The notes beneath the pieces were generated by a model, which saw nothing but the letters and a program-made list of their open reading frames with translations, was not told the origin of the DNA and made no database searches. A stretch of DNA of 14,204 bases from Wenzhouxiangella sp. (GTDB lineage: Bacteria; Pseudomonadota; Gammaproteobacteria; Xanthomonadales; Wenzhouxiangellaceae). The translations under genes and the position numbers were made by a program. How positions within the stretch are numbered: the stretch's first letter is position 1; every line of letters begins with the position of its first letter. Where the stretch lies: the NCBI GenBank assembly GCA_007123575.1, contig SKKV01000030.1:1-14204 (forward strand), given 5' to 3'. Positions 4,972-13,339 of this stretch are shown here, one piece after another.

Positions 4972-6195
4972 TTAACCGAGGGCCGCACTGCCGAGATCCC
5001 ACATCGGCAGGAAAACACCAAGGGCGAGAATGAGCACCATTACGGCAAGAAACACGAGCAGGATGGGTTCGATTGCAGCGCTGAGATTGCGCAAATCATA
5101 GTCAACCTCGCGTTCGTAAAACTCGGCAGTTTCCTGCAGCATCTGGTCAACTTCACCGGTTTCCTCGCCAACGCTGATCATCTGCAACACCAAAGGCGTG
5201 AACAGGCCGGTCGCATGGGCGGTACGCGATACGCTTTCACCGCGCTCAATGCCGGTGCGCATGTCGGCCACGGCCTGGCCCACGTATTCGTTTTCTACCG
5301 CCTTGGATACCAGGGTCAAGCCCTGAACCAGCGGAACGCCAGATCTGTAGGTCATGGCAAAGGAGCGCGCGAATCGCGCCATGGTGCCCTGGAACAGAAT
5401 ATTGCCGATAGCCGGCAGTCGCAACTTGGTGCGATCCCACAGGTAGCGGCCACTGTCGGTTCTGATCCAACGGCGGAAAGCGATCAGGCCGGCGGCCACG
5501 GCGATCAGGATCAGCCACCACCAGCTCACGGCAAATTCCGAAGTGGCCATGATGATGCGGGTTGGCAAGGGCAAAACAGCTTCTTGGGCGGCGAAGAAGC
5601 CGGCAAATACCGGCACGACCCAAACCATGATGATCGCCACCGCCACGGCCATGGCAATAATGACCATGATCGGGTAGCGCAGGGCGGCTTTCATCCGGGC
5701 GCGAAATTCGCGCTCCAGCTCAAGGTAATCGGCCATTTGCTGAAAAGCCTTGTCCAGCGCACCGGAGGATTCCCCCACCCGAATGATGCTGACGTACATG
5801 GGTGGGAACACGGCAGGTGAAAGGGCCAGCCCGACGGCCAGCCCTCGACCCGATTCCAGCGCTTCGACCACGCGCTCAATGGCCTGGGCCAGGGTCGCGT
5901 TGCGGGTTGAGCCGGCTACATTTTTCAGGCCCTGAATCAGCGGCACACCGGCCTTGGACAAGGTAAACATCTGGCGGCTGAACAGGAGCAGGTCATTGAG
6001 GCCCGGCTTGTCCAGACCCAGACGCTGACGCAGACCTGACATCCGCTCGACCCGGGCCGGGGCGGTGTCGATGCTGATCGGCGTGATGTCGAGTTTCATC
6101 AGCTGATCAGCCACCCGGTCAGGATCTTCGGCTTCGACCCGGCCGCTGACCAGCTGACCGCGGGCATTGCGGCCCTGCCAGGTGAACTGGTTCAT
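4972..6195 (-). CDS. mshG: MshG, inner-membrane platform protein (GspF/PilC family)
   Basis: This 407-residue protein has the duplicated T2SSF/GspF layout. An N-terminal cytoplasmic domain (about 65-190) and a second copy (about 265-390) each contain the RQ/RSFA...GVPL and GE.TG...L patterns: SRQMFTLSKAGVPL 73-86 with GESSGALD 141-148, and ARSFAMTYRSGVPL 276-289 with GEETGEVD 343-350. Hydrophobic helices lie at about 174-200, 223-240 and 377-398. Its length matches the family norm of about 400. It would sit at the base of the machine and pass the motion of the MshE ATPase on to pilin subunits. Its ATG overlaps the mshE stop (ATGA), and it is followed 3 nt later by the diguanylate cyclase. Confidence 0.96.
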   Translation of the reverse strand: MNQFTWQGRNARGQLVSGRVEAEDPDRVADQLMKLDITPISIDTAPARVERMSGLRQRLGLDKPGLNDLLLFSRQMFTLSKAGVPLIQGLKNVAGSTRNATLAQAIERVVEALESGRGLAVGLALSPAVFPPMYVSIIRVGESSGALDKAFQQMADYLELEREFRARMKAALRYPIMVIIAMAVAVAIIMVWVVPVFAGFFAAQEAVLPLPTRIIMATSEFAVSWWWLILIAVAAGLIAFRRWIRTDSGRYLWDRTKLRLPAIGNILFQGTMARFARSFAMTYRSGVPLVQGLTLVSKAVENEYVGQAVADMRTGIERGESVSRTAHATGLFTPLVLQMISVGEETGEVDQMLQETAEFYEREVDYDLRNLSAAIEPILLVFLAVMVLILALGVFLPMWDLGSAALG

Positions 6196-7961
6196 GCCTG
6201 CGAACCTGGCAAGATCACGTCCTGGCTGTCGAAGCGCTCATCCTTGAGCTCATCGAGGCCACCGGCCAGGCGAATCACTTCGTCCAGCGAGGTGATGCCT
6301 TGACCGGCATAGTCCAGGGCGCATTGCACCAGGGTGCGATAGCCGCCGCGCGCGCGCACTTCGGCCAGGAAGGCTTCGGTATCGTCGCGGCGCAGGCAGT
6401 CGGTCAGCGCCTCGTCCATTTCCAGCAGTTCGTAGACACCGATGCGCCCGCGGTAGCCGGTGTTTGCGCAGTAGGCGCAGCCGCTTCCGGCGCGGAAACT
6501 CAAACCATCCAGGGCCTGATCGCCGAGTTGACCGCGCACCCAGGCCAGCTGAGCGGGGTCAGGCTGGCTGGGTTGACCACAACTGTCGCAGACGCGCCGC
6601 ACCAGGCGCTGGGCAATGACCCCGTCCAGGGCCGCGGCAACCATGTAGCCGCGCGCGCCCATGTCAAGAAGACGGGTGACGGTCGCCAGGGCCGAGTTGG
6701 TGTGCAGGGTAGAGAGCACGAGGTGGCCGGTCATTGCCGCCCGCAGGCCGATCTCCACGGTTTCCTGGTCGCGCATTTCGCCGACCATGATGATGTCCGG
6801 GTCCTGGCGTAGCGCGGTGCGCAGCACGCGCGAGAAACTCAGCCCGATCTTGGTGTGGACCTGGACCTGGTTGATCCGCGGCAGCCGATACTCGACCGGG
6901 TCTTCGACGGTAATGATCTTGCTGTTGGGGCGATTGACCTGGTTGAGTGCGGCATACAACGTCGTCGTCTTGCCGGAGCCGGTTGGGCCGGTTACCAACA
7001 CCATGCCGGACTTCTTGTTGACCAGGCGTTTGATCTGGCGCAGCATGCGGTCCGGAATCCCCAGTTTTTCCAGATCCAGCAGGCCGGCTGACTGGTCGAG
7101 CAGGCGCATGACCATGGATTCGCCGTGCTGGATCGGCATCGTCGACAGACGCACGTCGATATTGCGATCCTTGACCTTGACGCTGAAGCGCCCGTCCTGC
7201 GGCAGGCGACGTTCGCTGATGTTGAGCGACGCCATCAGCTTGAGACGGGTGACCAGGGCCGAGGCGATGTTGCGGCCCTCGATGACCTGCTCCTGCAGCT
7301 CCCCGTCAACGCGCTGACGAATCCGCAGCAGTTTTTCGTCCGGTTCGATATGGATGTCCGAGGCGCCGACCTGGACCGCATCGGCGAACATGGACTGCAA
7401 CAGCTTGATCACCGGCGCATCGGCCAGGTTGTCACCGGCATCCAGCTCGGCGATGTCGAAGTCGCTGCCGGCCAGCTCCTCGTCGAGCTCCTCGGCCAAC
7501 GAATGGATTTCGTCGGTGCGCCGATAGACCAGGTCGATGGTGCTGACCAGCTGGGACTCGCGCACCAGGGCCAGTTTCAGCGGTTTTCTCAGCAGCTTGC
7601 CGAGCGCGTCGAAGGCGAAGATATCGGTCGGATCGGCCATTGCCACGGTAATGCCTTGAGCATCTTGGCTAAGCGCCAGGGCACGATAGCGGCGGGCGTG
7701 GGTTTCAGGCAGCATCCGCACGACTTCGGGCTGGAACTGGTAGTGCCTAAGGTCGATCACTGGGATGTCGAGCTGGCGGCCGAGAAACCGCGCCAGTTCA
7801 TCCTCATCCAGATAGCCGAGCTGAACCAGCACTCGACCCAGCTTGTGGCCGGACTTGCGCTGCTCGGAAAGCGCCACTTCGAGCTGTTGCTCGGAAATGA
7901 TCCGATGCTGGACCAGCAGGTCGCCCAGGCGAATACGTTTGCGACCGGCACTGCTGCTCAT
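6192..7961 (-). CDS. mshE: MshE, c-di-GMP-responsive pilus extension ATPase
   Basis: This 589-residue GspE/PilB-type ATPase has an N-terminal MshEN domain. Two tandem 24-residue motifs, Arg11-LGDLL to Gln34 and Lys40-LGRVL to Gln63, are separated by a 5-residue spacer. This is the arrangement shown to bind c-di-GMP in Vibrio MshE. The motor domain carries Walker A GPTGSGKT (325-332), an Asp box EDPVEYRL (353-360), Walker B IIMVGEMRD (390-398), a His box TGHLVLSTLHTN (411-422) and a tetracysteine zinc site (Cys458, 461, 495, 498). It powers pilus extension from the cytoplasmic face by driving MshG. It is coupled by ATGA overlaps to mshN upstream and mshG downstream. All residues expected for catalysis and ligand binding are present, so its activity is likely to depend on c-di-GMP. 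Confidence 0.97.
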   Translation of the reverse strand: MSSSAGRKRIRLGDLLVQHRIISEQQLEVALSEQRKSGHKLGRVLVQLGYLDEDELARFLGRQLDIPVIDLRHYQFQPEVVRMLPETHARRYRALALSQDAQGITVAMADPTDIFAFDALGKLLRKPLKLALVRESQLVSTIDLVYRRTDEIHSLAEELDEELAGSDFDIAELDAGDNLADAPVIKLLQSMFADAVQVGASDIHIEPDEKLLRIRQRVDGELQEQVIEGRNIASALVTRLKLMASLNISERRLPQDGRFSVKVKDRNIDVRLSTMPIQHGESMVMRLLDQSAGLLDLEKLGIPDRMLRQIKRLVNKKSGMVLVTGPTGSGKTTTLYAALNQVNRPNSKIITVEDPVEYRLPRINQVQVHTKIGLSFSRVLRTALRQDPDIIMVGEMRDQETVEIGLRAAMTGHLVLSTLHTNSALATVTRLLDMGARGYMVAAALDGVIAQRLVRRVCDSCGQPSQPDPAQLAWVRGQLGDQALDGLSFRAGSGCAYCANTGYRGRIGVYELLEMDEALTDCLRRDDTEAFLAEVRARGGYRTLVQCALDYAGQGITSLDEVIRLAGGLDELKDERFDSQDVILPGSQA

Positions 7962-9091
7962 GGCCTGCCTCCATTGACGTTCAGGGCATCAAGACGATCG
8001 CGGGCGAAGGCGACAGCGCGGCGGTCCTCGCCAGACAGGGCCTGACGATAGGCTTGCATGGCCTCGTCAGGCCGGGACAAGGATTCCAGCGTGCTGCCGA
8101 GACCAACCCAGACGGTGGCATTGTCCGGCAGAAGTCGGCCCAGCGCCCGGTAGCTTTCCAGGGCCTGCAGGTGCTCACCCGATTGGCGCTGGGCGGCGGC
8201 CAGTAGCAGGTGGTAGTCCGGATCGCTAAAGCTATCCGGGGCATGTTCGGACAGTGTGGTCATCGCCGCGGCCGCTTCGCCGCGGGTCAGCAGGAGCCGA
8301 CCCAACTCGGCGGCCAGGCTGGATTCAGGACTTCCTTCCAGTCCCTGTTCCAGCAGACGCTGCGCGGCCGAGCGTTGCCCGCTGTTGATCAGCAGGCGAG
8401 CCAGCAGAAGCCGCGCCTCGTTATCCTGGGGGGCTGTGCTCAGACGCTGGCCAAGCAGTTGCCGGGCCAGATCGGTCTGGCCCCGGGCCAGGGCCCGGCG
8501 TGCGGCCAGGCTGGCCTGGTCGGCCTGATCGGCCTCTGGCGCTGCCCTTTCTATCCGAATTAGCGGTTGATCCTGTTCGGCAACGGCTTGCCGGGGTGGC
8601 TCCGTGCGCTCTGCAGGACGCGATGCGCTGCTGGTTGTCGGGGCGATTCGTTCTGCTTTATCTGCAGCATCGGCGGAACGCAGTTGTGCCGTCATGTCGA
8701 TGACGGGCGTGGCCTGCGCCTCGGATTGATCATCGACCGCCGGCAGGGATGGGGCCTTCATGGCCGGCTCTGGTTCTGCCTCCGGGGCTGCAAGGTTGTT
8801 TTCGGAACCGGTTGCCGGCTTGTCGGACGAAGCATGCAATGGCACGGCCAAGTCCGCATTCACCACCGGATTCGGCCTGCTCAGCTTGGCCCATTGTTGG
8901 TTCTCGGTCGGTTTGATCATCTCGCTGGTCAGTGCCAGATGGATCAGGGCGCCGCAGACTATCGCTGCCAGCAACAGCCATGGCCAATGATTGGCTCGGC
9001 GCCTGGCCGGGGTCACACTTGCCACCGGCTGTGTCGGGGGCGATATGTTGCGCCTGTCGAGATCGCGCAAGACGTCATTGATCAGGCTCAT
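7958..9091 (-). CDS. mshN: MshN, membrane-anchored TPR assembly protein
   Basis: This 377-residue protein starts at ATG 9091, which overlaps the mshM stop (ATGA). The open frame extends to 9190, but that part lies within mshM. The opening MSLINDVLRDLDRR is the characteristic start of MshN. One transmembrane helix (about 37-54) is followed by a Pro/Ala/Glu-rich linker (60-190) and then helical tetratricopeptide-type repeats to the C-terminus (about 195-370, with patterns such as ARQLLGQRLSTAPQDNEARL and YRALGRLLPDNATVWVGLG). The TPR part should lie in the periplasm and hold components together. It is placed between mshM and mshE as in Vibrio. The precise partner is not known from the sequence. 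Confidence 0.92.
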   Translation of the reverse strand: MSLINDVLRDLDRRNISPPTQPVASVTPARRRANHWPWLLLAAIVCGALIHLALTSEMIKPTENQQWAKLSRPNPVVNADLAVPLHASSDKPATGSENNLAAPEAEPEPAMKAPSLPAVDDQSEAQATPVIDMTAQLRSADAADKAERIAPTTSSASRPAERTEPPRQAVAEQDQPLIRIERAAPEADQADQASLAARRALARGQTDLARQLLGQRLSTAPQDNEARLLLARLLINSGQRSAAQRLLEQGLEGSPESSLAAELGRLLLTRGEAAAAMTTLSEHAPDSFSDPDYHLLLAAAQRQSGEHLQALESYRALGRLLPDNATVWVGLGSTLESLSRPDEAMQAYRQALSGEDRRAVAFARDRLDALNVNGGRP

Positions 9092-10005
9092 GGGCCGGCT
9101 CCCAGCCAGGTATCCATGGCCAGGTAGGTAACCAGCGCGAGCAGGCAGAAGCTGGCCAGACGAATGGCCGGCTGCAGGCGCGGCCACCACAAGCGGTCAC
9201 GCGTTGATTCGGTATCGCTGACTGCACGCCGCAGATCATTACGGCTGACTTCGCTGCCGCCTCGGCCATAGGCGGCCAGCAAGGCCTTGTCTGCCAGCAC
9301 GTTGATCAATCTCGGTGTGCCGCCGCTGGCACGCGCAAGCAGCCGAATAGCGGCAGGCGTGAACAAGCCGCCGCGGCCGCCAGCAACCTGGATGCGATGG
9401 TCGACATAGCGCTCCACCGCAGCCCGGTCCAGAGGCTCAAGCCGTGCCGAATGCACGATACGCTGACGAAGCTGGCGCAGTTCGGGCCTGGCCAGGCGGC
9501 GGTCCAGCTCGGGCTGGCCGAACAGAACCACTTGCAGCAGCTTGCGCTGCTCGGTTTCCAGGTTGGTCAGCAAGCGCACCGTTTCCAAGGCGTTGTCAGA
9601 CAGGGCCTGTGCTTCGTCAATCAGGAAAACCGGTTTGCGTCCGGCCGCGACCTGCTCGGTCAGAAAGCGCTGCAGGCAGTGGTGCAATTCCTGCTGGGTC
9701 GGTCGCGATGGCAGGGGCACGCCCAGGTCGCGGGCCAATGCCGCGCGCAGCGTGCCGGGCGAGACATGTGGGTCGGGCAGCCATGCGGTCAGGAAAGGCT
9801 CGTTAAGTTCGCTGAGCAGGCGTCGGCACAGCAGCGTCTTGCCGAGGCCGACTTCGCCGGTCACCTTGATAAACCCGGCGCCCTGATCCAGAGCAACGCG
9901 CACGACATTGCATGCCTGCGCCTGGGCGGGGTCGTCAAACCGATAATCCAGGCTGGGAGTCAGCCGAAACGGCCAGTCATCAAGACCGAAATGCGCCAGG
10001 TACAT
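9088..10005 (-). CDS. mshM: MshM, ExeA/GspA-type AAA ATPase
   Basis: This 305-residue protein starts at ATG 10005 with MYLAHFGLDDWPFRLTP, the standard opening of ExeA/MshM ATPases. The open frame to 10089 overlaps mshL and is not used. It has Walker A GEVGLGKT (50-57), Walker B VFLIDEAQ (126-133) and the QPELDRRL segment (164-171). GGTPRLINVLADKAL (228-242) is typical of this family's sensor-2 region. A single C-terminal helix (about 282-297) anchors it to the inner membrane. Relatives such as ExeA help insert and assemble the secretin through the cell wall, but they usually have a longer C-terminal periplasmic part, which is missing here as in other MshM proteins. The start lies 4 nt after the mshL stop. 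Confidence 0.93.
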   Translation of the reverse strand: MYLAHFGLDDWPFRLTPSLDYRFDDPAQAQACNVVRVALDQGAGFIKVTGEVGLGKTLLCRRLLSELNEPFLTAWLPDPHVSPGTLRAALARDLGVPLPSRPTQQELHHCLQRFLTEQVAAGRKPVFLIDEAQALSDNALETVRLLTNLETEQRKLLQVVLFGQPELDRRLARPELRQLRQRIVHSARLEPLDRAAVERYVDHRIQVAGGRGGLFTPAAIRLLARASGGTPRLINVLADKALLAAYGRGGSEVSRNDLRRAVSDTESTRDRLWWPRLQPAIRLASFCLLALVTYLAMDTWLGAGP

Positions 10006-10009
10006 GGGC

Positions 10010-11716
10010 TTAGCGCGGCCAGGGTTCGTTGGTGAGGCCGCGCACGCGCTCCAGCGCCGCGTCGCTGTCGGCCCGCCAGGCGCGGTCATGATCGACGACG
10101 GTGGGGCGCAGCAGGATCACCAGCTCGGTCTTCGTGGTCTGCTCCTGGCGACTGCCGAAAGCATGACCGAGCAGCGGAATGCGACCCAGCCCCGGCGTGC
10201 CAAAGCGCTGGCGGCTGGATGATTCGCGCATCAGGCCGCCAATTACTACCAGCTGCCCGTTGCGCGCGCGGATGATGCTGTCGGACTGGCGCACGCTGGA
10301 AAAGGCCAGGGGCAGGGTTTCTTCCTGGCCGGCCACGGTAAAGCTCTTGGTTTGATCGCTGACCTCGCTGACCGTGGGATGGACGTGCAGAATGATGTCG
10401 CCGTCGCGGCTGATCTGCGGGGTGACATCAAGGGCAATGCCGGAGAAAAACGGCGTCAGCTGCACTGAACTGGCCGCCGTGGTACTGGCGCCACCGGTGG
10501 CTGTGCGCCCGGTCACGCCAGTGACAAAAAACTCGTCGGTGCCGACCTTTATTACGGCTTTCTGGTTGTTGATCGTGGCCACACGCGGGCTCGACAGCAC
10601 CCGGGTCGAGCCTTGGGTTTCGAGCAGCTCGATAAAGGCGTTGAAGTCGGTACCGTCAGCGGTAATCACGCCGGCGCCGCCGAATGCCGTGCTGTCAAAG
10701 CCGTTGAATCCCTGGCCGGGGCGCACGTTCAGGGCCCGGTCGCGCAGCGCCGAGCGGCCGTCTTCGAACAGGCCGGTGCCGGCAACCTGTCCAAAGCCGT
10801 AGCGGCTGTTGGAGATTTCCTGGATCACGCTCCAGTTGATACCTGAGCGAAAGCCATCGCGCAGCTCGACCTCGATGATCTTGGCCTCGAGAATGACCTG
10901 GCGTTGCACGCTGCCCTCGATCGCGCTCAGCAGCTCGGCCACGGCTCGATGCTCGTGCGGCATGGCGCGTACGGCAATAACCCCGGACAGCGGGTTGACC
11001 ATCACGCTGCGCCCGTTGCTGTCATCAAGGATGCCGATGATGGCTTCCTCGATATGCTCCCAGAAGTTCGACTTGCTGGTGGTTTCGATGCGAGTGCCGG
11101 TGGCTTTGTCCGAATCGCTGGCCCCCGGCAGGCCGGGCAATGTCGCCGGGCGCGCGCCAACACCGCCAACCAGGCCGTCCTGCATGGCCATCGGGTTTTC
11201 AGTGGACTGGCCGGAGCTGACCCGAGTTCGCGATGAGCCCTCGCGATTGACATCCAGATAGCTGACCTCGTAGATGCGATGCTGCAGGCTGGCCGGACGG
11301 ACCAGGTAGCCGGAGCGCGTGCGCTCGAACTCCAGGCCGTGGATCTCCTGTACGATCTCCAGCACTTCCTCGACCGTGACGTTGCGTAACTCAAGGCTGA
11401 TTCGCGCATCGACGTCTGGATGAACAACCATGTTGATGTCGGTGTCGGCGACCAGGCTCATCAGGAACTGCCGGGCTGGCGCGTTTTCCACCGTGATGTG
11501 GAAACGCTCCTCGGGAGGTGCCTCGAACACCGGTTCCGGCGGCGGCAGGAGCAGATCGCGTGTTTCTTCGGGCGCCGGCGCCTGGCGGGCGGCGGCTTCG
11601 AGCTCGGCCAGGATCCGCTGGTCGATCTCGTCGCTGCGCTGGCCGGTGGCGGTGCAGGCGGCCAGGGCCAGGCCGGCGCATAGCATCATGGGCAGGCGGA
11701 TGTTGAATTCAGTCAT
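10010..11716 (-). CDS. mshL: MshL, outer-membrane secretin lipoprotein
   Basis: This 568-residue protein starts at ATG 11716. The frame is open to 11767, but the ATG gives a proper lipoprotein signal peptide: hydrophobic segment 8-20 and lipobox LAAC with Cys21. A secretin/TonB short N-terminal domain covers about 72-143 (TVENAPARQFLMSLVADTDI, DVDARISLEL). Ring-forming N-domain sequence (about 215-285) includes VNPLSGVIAVRA and ILEAKIIEVEL. The secretin barrel (about 365-545) shows the hallmarks VLSSPRVATINNQKA (373-387), GIALDVTPQIS (426-436), QLVVIGGLMRE (488-498) and TELVILLRPTVV (530-541). It forms the multimeric pore through which the pilus leaves the cell. The gene overlaps mshK by 8 nt. 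Confidence 0.96.
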   Translation of the reverse strand: MTEFNIRLPMMLCAGLALAACTATGQRSDEIDQRILAELEAAARQAPAPEETRDLLLPPPEPVFEAPPEERFHITVENAPARQFLMSLVADTDINMVVHPDVDARISLELRNVTVEEVLEIVQEIHGLEFERTRSGYLVRPASLQHRIYEVSYLDVNREGSSRTRVSSGQSTENPMAMQDGLVGGVGARPATLPGLPGASDSDKATGTRIETTSKSNFWEHIEEAIIGILDDSNGRSVMVNPLSGVIAVRAMPHEHRAVAELLSAIEGSVQRQVILEAKIIEVELRDGFRSGINWSVIQEISNSRYGFGQVAGTGLFEDGRSALRDRALNVRPGQGFNGFDSTAFGGAGVITADGTDFNAFIELLETQGSTRVLSSPRVATINNQKAVIKVGTDEFFVTGVTGRTATGGASTTAASSVQLTPFFSGIALDVTPQISRDGDIILHVHPTVSEVSDQTKSFTVAGQEETLPLAFSSVRQSDSIIRARNGQLVVIGGLMRESSSRQRFGTPGLGRIPLLGHAFGSRQEQTTKTELVILLRPTVVDHDRAWRADSDAALERVRGLTNEPWPR

Positions 11717-12089
11717 GGCGTTTCTCTGGGGATTCACTGGGCCGGATCGACAGCTGCGGTCCGGCAAGGGTCAGGTTCAGCTCGGCGCCGTCGCGGCGCA
11801 GGCGCACCCGGTCAGCATCAATCGCGATGACCTCGGCATTGCCAATGCGATCGCCAATGCTGACCCGGCGGTCGTTGATGATGGCTGATCTGCGCTGGTT
11901 GGAAACCAGGATGGACTGGAGCTGGAGGCTTTCGCGAGCATCAACGCTGTCAGTGCCCTCACCGAAGAAGGCGCGCACTTCAGCAGCGCTGGGCGGCCGG
12001 GTGGGGTCGGTCGGTACTTGATCTCGGGCCTCGGCAGTCAGGCCGAGGGCAAGCATCGAAAGACAGGCAAGCATGAGCAGGATTTTCAT
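11709..12089 (-). CDS. mshK: MshK, PilP-like periplasmic assembly protein
   Basis: This 126-residue protein begins with a signal peptide (hydrophobic 3-18, likely cut after AEA at about residue 21). The mature part opens with DPTRPP (28-33), the motif seen at the start of MshK and related PilP/GspC proteins. A small beta domain follows (LQLQSILVSNQRRSAIINDRRVSIGD, about 56-81). This is the homology region that contacts the N-terminal domains of the secretin. Cys9 lies within the signal sequence but does not make a convincing lipobox. The ATG is 3 nt after the mshJ stop, and the gene end overlaps the mshL start. It should link the inner-membrane MshI/J complex to the MshL pore. Confidence 0.87.
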   Translation of the reverse strand: MKILLMLACLSMLALGLTAEARDQVPTDPTRPPSAAEVRAFFGEGTDSVDARESLQLQSILVSNQRRSAIINDRRVSIGDRIGNAEVIAIDADRVRLRRDGAELNLTLAGPQLSIRPSESPEKRHD

Positions 12090-12092
12090 CAG

Positions 12093-12737
12093 TCAGACTC
12101 CCAGCCACTTGTCGTCAAGGGCCAGACTGTACAGGATCAGTTCGACCTGATTGCTTGGCCAGTTCGGCACGCTCAGCAGCAGCGATTCCAGGTGAATGCC
12201 TGATGGCAGACTGGAAACCAGCTGCAGGTATTCGCGTACTCCGGCGTGGTCCGCTTCGATGATCAGCCGAACCCGATGCACAAACAGGCCGGCCACCTCT
12301 TCGCCGTTGTCCTGCAGGCGCTCTGCCGGCAGATTTTCCAGGCTGACCAGGCGCAGGCCAGGACGCTCTTCCAGTAGCCCGGCCAGTACGGCAACGGCCT
12401 GGCGCGGCTGCCCCACCTGTTCACGCGTCCTCAGCAGTCTGGATTCCAGCGCCGCCAGCTCGGTTTCCACGGCATCGATACGACGTCGCAATTCGACCGC
12501 AGGGTCATCGCTGTGCTCGGTCACCAGGGCCTGGATACTCAGCGTCAGGTTGTTGACCCGCTGGCTGACCTGCTGGATTTCGCCCTGGACACGCTGCTGG
12601 CGATCGCGGACCGGCTGCATCACAAACAGGTCCCAGAGCAGCAGCAAGACAACCAGCACCGCCAGGGCCAGCAAGCCGCGCTCACGCAGGCTCAAGCCAT
12701 TGATTCGTTCGGCAAGCTGCTGCAGACGCGCTTTCAT
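12093..12737 (-). CDS. mshJ: MshJ, PilO-like alignment-complex protein
   Basis: This 214-residue bitopic protein has a short cytoplasmic segment with basic residues (1-20), one transmembrane helix (about 21-40), a long coiled coil (about 45-115) and a small C-terminal alpha/beta domain. The N-terminal RINGLSLRERGLLALAV is characteristic of MshJ/PilO/GspM proteins. It should pair with the PilN-like protein in the inner membrane as part of the alignment complex joining the motor to the secretin. The start overlaps the stop of the preceding gene (ATGA). Confidence 0.9.
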   Translation of the reverse strand: MKARLQQLAERINGLSLRERGLLALAVLVVLLLLWDLFVMQPVRDRQQRVQGEIQQVSQRVNNLTLSIQALVTEHSDDPAVELRRRIDAVETELAALESRLLRTREQVGQPRQAVAVLAGLLEERPGLRLVSLENLPAERLQDNGEEVAGLFVHRVRLIIEADHAGVREYLQLVSSLPSGIHLESLLLSVPNWPSNQVELILYSLALDDKWLGV

Positions 12738-13339
12738 CGAGCATCCTCCTCGCGTGTGCTGAGCAGGAAACGAATGCCGGGCAACTCGTCGTCACTTTGC
12801 TCCAGCTTGACCTGGCGGAAGCGGGTTCCGCGGATATCGTCTTCCGCTGATAGCGCCTCTAAATAGACTGGAATCAGTCGTGTCGACAGGGCTCGCCCAT
12901 GCAAGGTCAGGGCGTCATCATGCTCGTTCATCTCAAGCTTGGTCAGCCATAGACCATGCGGACGCTGGCGGGCCAAGGCGTCAAAGCGCTGCGGCAGCCG
13001 GCTGTCGGCCAAGGGTCGCAGACGCGACAATGCCTCGAGGCCCTGGCGCAGCTCCGCGCGACGATCAGTCAGCGCCTCCAGGCGCTGCTCCAGCACCTCG
13101 TCCGGCTGTTGCTCCGGCAGCGTATCGCGTAGTTGACTGATCTGGGCAATGGCGCGCTGCTCGGAAGCCTGCTGTCGTTCCAGCTCATGCTCAAGGCTGC
13201 CGACGCGCTGCGAAATCAGCAGCGACCATGCAAGCAGGATGATCAGCAGACCGAGTGCCATCCAGGCCAGAGTCTGGGCCGAAAAGATGATCTGCTGCTT
13301 GCGAAAAATCGGCTGGTAGAGGTTGATCTGCTGATTCAC
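12734..13339 (-). CDS. MshI2, PilN-like alignment-complex protein
   Basis: This 201-residue bitopic protein has an N-terminal QQINLYQPIFR (3-13). That is the short cytoplasmic peptide by which PilN-type proteins dock onto PilM. A transmembrane helix (about 22-43), a coiled coil (45-110) and a C-terminal ferredoxin-like domain follow. GTG 13339 overlaps the mshI1 stop as GTGA, and the conserved INLYQP lies right after it, so this start is favoured. In Vibrio, MshI is described as one protein; in other genera, including Shewanella, the PilM-like and PilN-like parts are called MshI1 and MshI2. It should form the inner-membrane alignment complex with MshJ and MshK. Confidence 0.9.
   Translation of the reverse strand: MNQQINLYQPIFRKQQIIFSAQTLAWMALGLLIILLAWSLLISQRVGSLEHELERQQASEQRAIAQISQLRDTLPEQQPDEVLEQRLEALTDRRAELRQGLEALSRLRPLADSRLPQRFDALARQRPHGLWLTKLEMNEHDDALTLHGRALSTRLIPVYLEALSAEDDIRGTRFRQVKLEQSDDELPGIRFLLSTREEDAR

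Noticed and set aside
4813..5820. 335-codon plus-strand open frame opposite mshG and the cyclase
   Set aside because: It is a shadow of strongly conserved minus-strand genes in high-GC DNA; its His/Gln/Gly-rich product has no recognisable domain.
7125..8045. 306-codon plus-strand open frame opposite mshE
   Set aside because: It is antisense to the MshE coding sequence, whose motifs are intact; the product shows no family features.
11717..11767. N-terminal extension of MshL to an upstream start
   Set aside because: ATG 11716 gives a proper lipoprotein signal with LAAC; the extension overlaps mshK and would bury it.
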